A DNA stretch of 37,940 bases from Bacteroidales bacterium (GTDB lineage: Bacteria > Bacteroidota > Bacteroidia > Bacteroidales > UBA932): assembly GCA_017561765.1 (NCBI GenBank), contig JAFZBM010000129.1, positions 1 to 37,940 on the forward strand, written 5' to 3'. Every line of letters starts with the position of its first letter. The stretch's first letter is position 1. Positions 33,119 to 37,940 of the stretch are shown here, piece after piece. Below the pieces are notes generated by a model. It saw only the letters and a list, made by a program, of their open reading frames with translations. It was not told the DNA's origin and made no database searches. Both the position numbers and the translations under genes were made by a program.

Positions 33119-33157
33119 CAAGGAGACAGCTTCGAAAGAGGATGTCTCCTTTTTTGT
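33118..33157 (+). terminator. Terminator of tRNA-Leu (left copy of a 40-bp direct repeat)
   Basis: AGGAGACA (33121-33128) pairs with TGTCTCCT (33143-33150), followed by a T-run to 33155. The whole 40-bp stretch returns at 33748-33787 with 32 of 40 bases identical. Confidence 0.85.
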
Positions 33158-33164
33158 AAATAGT

Positions 33165-33195
33165 GTTGCCCTAATCAAATAATTAATTACCTTTG
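33165..33195 (+). promoter_or_regulatory. Promoter of the structured RNA behind tRNA-Leu
   Basis: GTTG (33165-33168), a 19-bp spacer and TACCTTTG (33188-33195). The start is predicted at about 33199-33202, exactly where the first stem arm of the downstream RNA begins. Confidence 0.65.
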
Positions 33196-33235
33196 CAACA
33201 ACGATGTGTTCTCAATATAATGTTGGGACAATGAA

Positions 33236-33268
33236 CAGACACCTAGCCTCTATATAGGTGTCTGTTTT
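33236..33268 (+). terminator. Attenuator-like hairpin early in the structured RNA
   Basis: CAGACACCTA (33236-33245) and TAGGTGTCTG (33255-33264) form a perfect 10-bp stem with a 9-base loop followed by TTTT. Only about 65 bases from the predicted start, it could stop transcription early and so control the 43-residue ORF further down. Confidence 0.55.
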
Positions 33269-33353
33269 AGTCCAGGAAAGCCCTTAACCGAGGGGAGGTA
33301 CTGAATGAAAGCCTCGATAGTTCTCTCAACACCAACATATTAACACATCGTAT

Positions 33354-33485
33354 ATGAGAACTCATCCGACGCTGATTCAACTCTCCATTGGAGTGGATGT
33401 TGTGAGATTTGTCTGGGTAAGGGCGTACAAACGTCACCGCAATGGCAAACTTGAGAAGGTTAGTGGTCACTACCGCAGGATATAG
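33354..33485 (+). CDS. Small basic 43-residue protein inside the structured RNA
   Basis: ATG at 33354 to TAG at 33483-33485. The protein is strongly basic, with the C-terminal half VWVRAYKRHRNGK followed by LEKVSGHYRRI. The spacing V-x-x-Y-x-R...G-K...V-x-x-H-x-R is a pattern I associate with short hypothetical proteins of Bacteroidota and their phages (from memory, not searched). The start codon lies in a possible stem: ATATGAGAAC (33352-33361) can pair with GTTCTCAATAT (33208-33218) with one bulge, competing with the stem formed by 33201-33210 and 33342-33351. Translation may therefore depend on RNA structure. It may also be a fossil of a mobile element. Confidence 0.4.
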   Translation: MRTHPTLIQLSIGVDVVRFVWVRAYKRHRNGKLEKVSGHYRRI

Positions 33486-33747
33486 AGGTCCTGCTATAGC
33501 TAAACTCTGAACCGTGCCGCAAGGCACTCTGCTCTATCCCCTCGGTTTTTATATGGCCGTTGGTTTTGAATCGGGTGTCCAGTTCTGAGTTTAATCTTAC
33601 CTAAAGTCAGTCACAGACGAGACTCTACCTGTAGATTTATCGACCCATACGGACAGCGCCTTGCGATCTCTGGGAAATTTTACCAGAGGTCATCAGCTAA
33701 TATGCAGAACATCAATTATTTATTATTTACTGGCATATAACGGGTGT

Positions 33748-33787
33748 ACAAGGAGACGGCTTCAACAAGGGGAGTCTCTTTTTTTGT
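33748..33787 (+). repeat. Right copy of the 40-bp direct repeat, also terminator-like
   Basis: It matches 33118-33157 at 32 of 40 positions, sharing ACAAGGAGAC and GCTTC and the final T-run plus GT. GAGAC (33753-33757) pairs with GTCTC (33774-33778) before seven or more Ts, so it can work as a terminator. The two copies bracket 590 bp of foreign-looking sequence immediately after a tRNA gene. Confidence 0.65.
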
Positions 33788-33813
33788 GTGGATTTACCGT
33801 TATGGTATTATTG
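33783..33813 (+). promoter_or_regulatory. Possible promoter of the secreted hypothetical gene
   Basis: TTTG (33783-33786), a 19-bp spacer and TATTATTG (33806-33813), one mismatch from the TAnnTTTG box. The start would be near 33819, leaving a short leader before the ATG at 33833. Confidence 0.4.
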
Positions 33814-33832
33814 TTGTTGCTTTCAACAAAGT

Positions 33833-34636
33833 ATGAAAAAGGCCCTATTATTAGCAACAATCGTTTTGCTATCAGCACTTTTGGGGAGCATAAAAGCAGT
33901 TGCGCAAGTTTCTGCTGGACGTGTCATATCGTTTCCATCTATGAAGACATTATATTACGATTCAAAGTATACCAACATCTATGGTGAAAAGAGTAATATC
34001 AACATGTTCTTTTCAGAGTGGGAAGAATGGTCTCAACTAATTAAAAAGGGCGCGGCTCCAAGCGAGTATAATGCCATATTCAATCGGCATTTTTCAGAAT
34101 ATAACCGCACGAAAGAATGTGATGCAAAATATCTATCGTTACCTCTTCGTGTAAAGGTAATCAAATACGATTGCAATATTCATCCTGACTCAATCAAGGT
34201 AATAAAAAACTATACCCTCATGTCTAGTTTGATGGAGAGTATAATGCCGGAAAGTATTTCATATTTCACTCCTGTACTTGAGTCCGAAAAGAAGGTGTTA
34301 TATCTTTCGCCGGAAGCCGAAAAGGTGCTTGCGGCGTTTCTTGATGAACCATTAAGGGTAATTCAGGACGGTGCCCCTCCGGGTCTCATAAAGAAAGTTT
34401 CAGACAAAGATTGGGAAGAGACAAATAAGCGTTGTAATATGCTAGAAAAGTATATTCCGACGATTATTGGGCACTGGGGCAGGAGCTGGTATTTTACCTC
34501 TTACCCACAAATTGATACAATAATTGTCGGGAAAGACGGTTATTACATTGAGTGTAATGATGCTAATTACTCTGGTCAAAGATTATTTGTCCCGTGGGGG
34601 GAGGACCCTATAGATATGGGGTGGTGGATTCAATGA
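33833..34636 (+). CDS. Secreted hypothetical protein
   Basis: 267 residues from the ATG at 33833, chosen because it gives a perfect signal peptide (MKKALLLATIVLLSALLG...AVAQ); the frame is open 15 codons further up. The mature part has no Cys lipobox, no repeats and no motif I recognise. It includes LSPEAEKVLAAFLDEP and ends in an aromatic, acidic stretch (VPWGEDPIDMGWWIQ). Codon use is AT-rich compared with trmB and galE next door, fitting recent acquisition together with the preceding RNA island. It should be periplasmic or exported. It converges with trmB across a 79-bp gap that has no clear terminator. Confidence 0.7.
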   Translation: MKKALLLATIVLLSALLGSIKAVAQVSAGRVISFPSMKTLYYDSKYTNIYGEKSNINMFFSEWEEWSQLIKKGAAPSEYNAIFNRHFSEYNRTKECDAKYLSLPLRVKVIKYDCNIHPDSIKVIKNYTLMSSLMESIMPESISYFTPVLESEKKVLYLSPEAEKVLAAFLDEPLRVIQDGAPPGLIKKVSDKDWEETNKRCNMLEKYIPTIIGHWGRSWYFTSYPQIDTIIVGKDGYYIECNDANYSGQRLFVPWGEDPIDMGWWIQ

Positions 34637-34715
34637 CGTTCAAACTGTAACTTGGACAAAAAGCCTCCCTCGGTATGGCCGCAGGAAAAATTGTGGGGCG
34701 ATGGGGCGTAAACGG

Positions 34716-35558
34716 TTACCGCCCTTTGAGCTTCTGGCGGCGGGTTTCGGCGGTGTCGCGGCCGAAGAGCGTGCGGTGGCCCTCGACGCTGCGCCAGTAG
34801 TCGGCGTCAAAGTCGGCCGGGCTGACGAAGCGCTGCTCCGGCAGGCCATCCGCTCCCGTCCCTGCCGGAGCGGCGGAAAGTCTGAAACACAGATATTTAA
34901 TGGGATAGCCCTGCTCACGGAACATGCCTTCGTAGAAGGTCTGGACTTCAGTCAGGCAGGGGTCGAACCTGTCGGCCTCGGCGTACAAATCTTCAGAGGA
35001 TTCCACGACCGGAAGGGCGTTGGCGCGGCAGACGGCGAGGGTGTATTGGTAAAGGAACTGAGAATCTGTTTTCAGGTGTATAAGGCCGCCGGGAGCGAGG
35101 AATTTGCTGTAACGTTCGAGAAAAAGGGGAGATGTCAGGCGGGAATTCTCGCTTCTGACCTGGGGGTCGGAGAAGGTGAGCCAGAGTTCCGAAACCTCGT
35201 CTGGAGCGAAGAATGCAGTGATGAATTCGATGCGTGTGCGAAGGAAGCCGACATTGCCCAGGGCGTGCTCCGTGGCATATTTTGCACCTTTCCAAAGCCT
35301 GGCGCCCTTGATGTCAACGCCCACGTAGTTCTTGTCCGGCACCCTCTCGGCCAGGGCGACGGTGTATTCTCCCTTGCCGCATCCCAGTTCCAGCACCAGC
35401 GGCGCGTCGGGCGAAGCGAACCTTTCGCCCCACCTGCCCTTGACCGGATGGTCCCGCAGGGCGAAATAGCCGTCGGCAAGCAGCTCCGCAGCCGATGGCT
35501 GCAGCAGGCATGAGAACGTCTCGTTCTCGGCGAATTTCCGAAGTTTATCGTGTCCCAT
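34716..35558 (-). CDS. trmB: tRNA (guanine-N7-)-methyltransferase TrmB
   Basis: 280 residues. TrmB makes m7G46 in tRNA from S-adenosylmethionine. The SAM-binding loop is LELGCGKGEY (56-65), followed by VGVDIKGARLWKGA, then LTFSDPQ (128-133), LKTDSQFLY (162-170) and TFYEGMFREQGYPIKYLCF near residue 210-230. About 45 residues after the last motif make a charged C-terminal tail, slightly longer than usual. The predicted mRNA leader of about 150 bases consists almost wholly of a long inverted repeat (35569-35709). Confidence 0.9.
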   Translation of the reverse strand: MGHDKLRKFAENETFSCLLQPSAAELLADGYFALRDHPVKGRWGERFASPDAPLVLELGCGKGEYTVALAERVPDKNYVGVDIKGARLWKGAKYATEHALGNVGFLRTRIEFITAFFAPDEVSELWLTFSDPQVRSENSRLTSPLFLERYSKFLAPGGLIHLKTDSQFLYQYTLAVCRANALPVVESSEDLYAEADRFDPCLTEVQTFYEGMFREQGYPIKYLCFRLSAAPAGTGADGLPEQRFVSPADFDADYWRSVEGHRTLFGRDTAETRRQKLKGR

Positions 35559-35568
35559 TTTTACTCTC

Positions 35569-35709
35569 GCCGATGCCGGGATGGGGTGGGGGACGTTACG
35601 GTACGCCCCTTCGGGGCTATCCCTCCCACGTCTGAAGGCGCGGGCCCCTCCCGTTCACGTGGTCACGGGCGGCCACGCCGTCCGTCCCCCACCCCATCCC
35701 GGCATCGGC
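35569..35709. repeat. 27-bp perfect inverted repeat element in the trmB leader
   Basis: The arm at 35569-35595 (GCCGATGCC, GGGATGGGGT, GGGGGACG) is the exact reverse complement of 35683-35709. The 87-base interior is very GC-rich and holds GCCCC-TTCG-GGGC (a UUCG-type hairpin near 35604), CCACGT/ACGTGG and CCCGT/ACGGG pairs. It contains no ORF. It ends about 11 bases before the trmB ATG and begins at the predicted trmB transcription start. It may be a small non-autonomous mobile repeat or a leader control structure. Confidence 0.85.
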
Positions 35710-35714
35710 ACAGG

Positions 35715-35745
35715 CAAAGATAGTAATTTTGCATCTTCGGGCAAA
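35715..35745 (-). promoter_or_regulatory. trmB promoter
   Basis: Read leftward: TTTG (complement of 35742-35745), a 19-bp spacer and TATCTTTG (complement of 35715-35722), an exact consensus match. Start predicted near 35708-35711, the outer edge of the inverted repeat. It overlaps the galE promoter on the other strand. Confidence 0.75.
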
Positions 35746-35758
35746 ATGAGTATTTTTG
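35728..35758 (+). promoter_or_regulatory. galE promoter
   Basis: TTTG (35728-35731), a 19-bp spacer and TATTTTTG (35751-35758), an exact consensus match. The box ends six bases before the galE ATG, so the transcript should be leaderless or nearly so. Confidence 0.75.
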
Positions 35759-35764
35759 TAGGTT

Positions 35765-36793
35765 ATGAAAAAAACAGTACTTGTATCCGGCGGAGCCGGA
35801 TTTATTGGCAGCCACGTAACCGTCGAACTGGTGCAGGCCGGCTACGACGTGGTAATTGCCGACAATATGTCCAATTGTGACGAAACCAACTACAACGGCG
35901 TTTGCGCCATACTCGGCCAGAAACCCATTCTCATCAAGATGGATTTCTGCGACCGTGACGCAGTAGCCAAACTTTTCACTGACAACAAAATAGATGCAGT
36001 CATCCATTTCGCCGCATTCAAGGCCGTGGGCGAATCGGTGGCAGAGCCGCTGCTCTACTACCGCAACAATCTCGACTCATTCCTCAACGTCCTGGAGGCC
36101 GCCAGGGATCACGGCACCCAGGTGCTCTTCTCGTCATCGGCAACCGTGTACGGCGAGCCCGACCTCACCCCGGTCACCGAAGAGAGCCCGCGCAAGAGCG
36201 CCACATCCCCTTACGGCAATACCAAGCAGATGTGCGAAGACTTCCTCCGCGACTGCGTGGCCGCATACGGTATGCACGGCATCGCTCTGCGCTACTTCAA
36301 CCCCATAGGCGCGCATCCGTCGGCACTCATCGGCGAACTGCCGAGGGGCGTCCCCAACAACCTCGTGCCCTTCATTACCCAGACTGCAATAGGCAAGCGT
36401 GAGTGCCTGAATATCTTCGGCAACGACTATCCCACCCCCGACGGCACCTGCCTGAGGGATTATATCGACATAGTCGATCTGTCCCGGGCCCACGTGTGCG
36501 CCGTCAGACGCATGCTCGACGGACGCATGGACGAGCCTTACGAGATATTCAACATCGGTACCGGCCGTCCCGTTTCGGTGCTCGAACTGGTCAACGCATT
36601 CCAGAAAGTCAACGGCATCAAGCTCAACTACCGCTTCGCCCCGCGCCGTTCCGGCGATGTGACAGAAGTGTGGGCCGACCCGTCGCTGGCCGAGCAGAAA
36701 CTCGGATGGAAGGCCACCCGCACCGTGGAGGAGACCCTTGCCGCAGCATGGGCATGGGAGAAGCACCTTGCCGACGCGGCTAAGGCGGAATAA
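35765..36793 (+). CDS. galE: UDP-glucose 4-epimerase GalE
   Basis: 342 residues, the usual length. GalE interconverts UDP-glucose and UDP-galactose in the cytoplasm and would feed galactose (for example from the GH27 enzyme) into central metabolism. It is an extended short-chain dehydrogenase: NAD-binding GGAGFIGSH (9-17), HFAAFKAVGES (81-91), SSSATVYG (123-130), catalytic Y150-x-x-x-K154 in SPYGNTKQ, and LRYFNPIGAHPS. Start fixed by the promoter directly in front. A surA-like gene follows after 34 bp and may be co-transcribed. Confidence 0.95.
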   Translation: MKKTVLVSGGAGFIGSHVTVELVQAGYDVVIADNMSNCDETNYNGVCAILGQKPILIKMDFCDRDAVAKLFTDNKIDAVIHFAAFKAVGESVAEPLLYYRNNLDSFLNVLEAARDHGTQVLFSSSATVYGEPDLTPVTEESPRKSATSPYGNTKQMCEDFLRDCVAAYGMHGIALRYFNPIGAHPSALIGELPRGVPNNLVPFITQTAIGKRECLNIFGNDYPTPDGTCLRDYIDIVDLSRAHVCAVRRMLDGRMDEPYEIFNIGTGRPVSVLELVNAFQKVNGIKLNYRFAPRRSGDVTEVWADPSLAEQKLGWKATRTVEETLAAAWAWEKHLADAAKAE

Positions 36794-36827
36794 TTGTGGA
36801 ACAAGCTTTGCAAACTATTCAGCCCGT

Positions 36828-37940
36828 ATGAAACTCAAAACAGCAATACTTGCGCTTGCGCTCATTACGGCAAGCCAGTTGGCGCTTGCGCAGAAGTATC
36901 AGGGCATAATAGACAAGTCCGTCGCCGTCGTTGGCGGTGAACTCATAACTCTGTCCGATATAGAACAGGAAGTGCAGATGATGAACGCACGCGGTTATGC
37001 ATCGGACCGCAACATCCGCTGCGAACTGCTTGAGAGCATGATGCGCGGCAAACTGTTCCTGATGCAGGCCCGCCTCGACTCCCTGAACGTGGCCCAGGAT
37101 ATGGTGGAGGCCCAGTTGTCCCAGCAGATTGACCAGGTACGCACGGCGCTCGGCGGCGACGATGGAGTGGAATCCTACTTCGGCAAGTCCGTTTACAAGC
37201 TCCGCCAGGAGTGGCGCAAGCAGATAGAGGAGAACTCCCTGATGCAGCAGGAGCAGCAGGAGATTGCCAAGAACATCCCAGAGGTAACTCCTTATGATGT
37301 AAAGCAATACATCGATTCTGCATCGGTTGACCGCCTGCCTGTCGTGCCAATCAAGTACAAACTGAGCCAGATCTGCATCTATCCCGACAGGGAAGCTGCG
37401 GCCCTTGCCGTCAAGGAGCGTCTGCTCTCGATACGCGAGCGTATCATGAACGGCGAGAAATTCGCCACGCTTGCCCGTTTGTACTCCGAAGATCCGGGCA
37501 GCGCGCGCAAGGGAGGCGAACTTGGCATGGCCTCCAAGTCCATTTTCTGGCCGGTGTTTTCAGATGCGGCGATGTCGCTCAAGCCCGGCGCCATATCCCA
37601 GATTGTCGAAACCCCCGACGGCTTCCACATCATCGAAGTGCTTGAAAAGAAGGGCGATATGTTCAACGCCCGCCACATCCTCCTCAAGCCCAAATACACC
37701 GCAGACGACCGCGAAGTGGCTTTCAGGAAACTGGACTCGCTGCGTACGGCAATATGCGACACCCTCATCAGCTTCGAGCTGGCGGCGCGCTTCTATTCTC
37801 AGGATCCCGCCACCCGTACCAACGGAGGCCAGATGGCCGATCCCAACACGGGTTCCGCTTATTTCGAAATCGACCAGCTAAAGCCCCAGGACTATGCAGC
37901 CGTGAAGGATCTGCAGCCCGGTGAGATTTCCGAACCTGTG
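36828..37940 (+). CDS. surA: SurA-like periplasmic peptidyl-prolyl isomerase/chaperone (3' end outside window)
   Basis: The first 371 residues of a protein that runs off the window. Signal peptide 1-22 (ending LALAQ). The N-terminal part matches the SurA chaperone module (IIDKSVAVVGGELITLSDIE, CELLESMMRGKLFLMQA). A first parvulin domain spans about 175-280 (LYSEDPGSARKGGELGMASK, GAISQIVETPDGFHIIEVLE) and a second begins at about 287 (ARHILLKPK, FYSQDPATRTNGGQM). SurA guides unfolded outer-membrane proteins such as SusC-type barrels through the periplasm. The ATG at 36828 is the first one giving a signal peptide. Confidence 0.88.
   Translation, partial: MKLKTAILALALITASQLALAQKYQGIIDKSVAVVGGELITLSDIEQEVQMMNARGYASDRNIRCELLESMMRGKLFLMQARLDSLNVAQDMVEAQLSQQIDQVRTALGGDDGVESYFGKSVYKLRQEWRKQIEENSLMQQEQQEIAKNIPEVTPYDVKQYIDSASVDRLPVVPIKYKLSQICIYPDREAAALAVKERLLSIRERIMNGEKFATLARLYSEDPGSARKGGELGMASKSIFWPVFSDAAMSLKPGAISQIVETPDGFHIIEVLEKKGDMFNARHILLKPKYTADDREVAFRKLDSLRTAICDTLISFELAARFYSQDPATRTNGGQMADPNTGSAYFEIDQLKPQDYAAVKDLQPGEISEPV

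Larger units (their letters stand above)
33200..33787 (+). ncRNA. Structured RNA/leader unit between two similar terminators
   Basis: A transcription unit of about 590 bases from a promoter to the terminator at 33748-33787. It is rich in pairing: ACGATGTGTT (33201-33210) with AACACATCGT (33342-33351); a 10-bp hairpin at 33236-33264; AACCGAGGGGA (33286-33296) with TCCCCTCGGTT (33537-33547), 11 bp and followed by a T-run; GTGCC-GCAA-GGCAC (33514-33527), a GNRA-type tetraloop hairpin; TATAG/CTATA (33481-33498); CTCTGG/CCAGAG around 33667-33687. The first and third pairings cross, so they form either a pseudoknot or alternative states. A 43-residue ORF lies inside. I do not recognise an RNA family. 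Confidence 0.45.

Noticed and set aside
33267-33527. 86-codon - strand frame in the tRNA-Leu island
   Set aside because: It lies over the structured RNA and opposite the better-supported 43-residue ORF; no promoter on that strand.
33200-33787. Group II intron, RNase P RNA or tmRNA
   Set aside because: I found no domain V-like hairpin, no GAGGAAAGTCC-type RNase P core, and no T-loop/acceptor pairing of a tmRNA.
34701-35513. 270-codon frame on the + strand opposite trmB
   Set aside because: trmB on the other strand carries all family motifs; this frame does not resemble any protein.

Overview
The window is a stretch of a Bacteroidota (Bacteroidales-type) chromosome. Signs are a SusC/SusD pair, an ECF sigma/FecR anti-sigma pair, lipoprotein signal peptides with Bacteroidales character, and promoters of the form TTTG-N19-TAnnTTTG in front of several genes. 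The genus cannot be fixed from the sequence. Most of the window is fairly GC-rich; two short AT-richer patches (about 23.2-24.3 kb and 33.1-34.6 kb) look like later arrivals.

Layout. (1) 1-1106: the tail of an unknown gene, then a leftward RIC-like hemerythrin/LuxR-HTH regulator. (2) 1153-23232, rightward: a polysaccharide utilisation locus (PUL). It begins with an ECF sigma factor, a FecR anti-sigma factor, a SusC transporter with an N-terminal signalling (STN) domain and a SusD lipoprotein, all nearly abutting. It continues with a DUF1735-type surface lipoprotein, a GH43-like propeller lipoprotein, three paralogous lipoproteins made of a fimbrillin-like domain and a GLUG-type repeat beta-helix (the middle one carries a second copy of the GH43-like propeller at its C-terminus), two tiny ORFs placed directly before two of the three paralogues, and a GH78 alpha-L-rhamnosidase. 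A lipoprotein gene that once followed is now a fragment with an in-frame stop. (3) 23382-24281: a promoter-to-terminator unit without an ORF (candidate small RNA), convergent with an XRE-type regulator that has a perfect palindrome over its own promoter. (4) 32206-24302, leftward: an enzyme operon of GH27, a fused SGNH acetylesterase-EEP phosphatase, a GH92 with a short C-terminus, and a six-hairpin glycosidase-like protein. (5) 32253-37940: housekeeping genes (queH, tRNA-Leu(GAG), trmB, galE, surA) interrupted after the tRNA by a small island with a structured RNA, a 43-residue ORF and a secreted hypothetical protein.

How it fits together. Substrate binding at the STN-bearing SusC would release the sigma factor through FecR and switch on the + strand operon. 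SusCD imports oligosaccharides, the surface lipoproteins bind glycan or surfaces, and the GH78, GH27, GH92, esterase and six-hairpin enzymes strip rhamnose, alpha-galactose, alpha-mannose and acetyl groups. The substrate is therefore probably a decorated, acetylated heteroglycan; its identity is inference.

Most unusual: the sORF/fimbrillin/GLUG trio with a solo and a fused copy of the same propeller; the structured RNA island behind tRNA-Leu; and a 27-bp perfect inverted repeat that makes up almost the whole predicted 5' leader of trmB.
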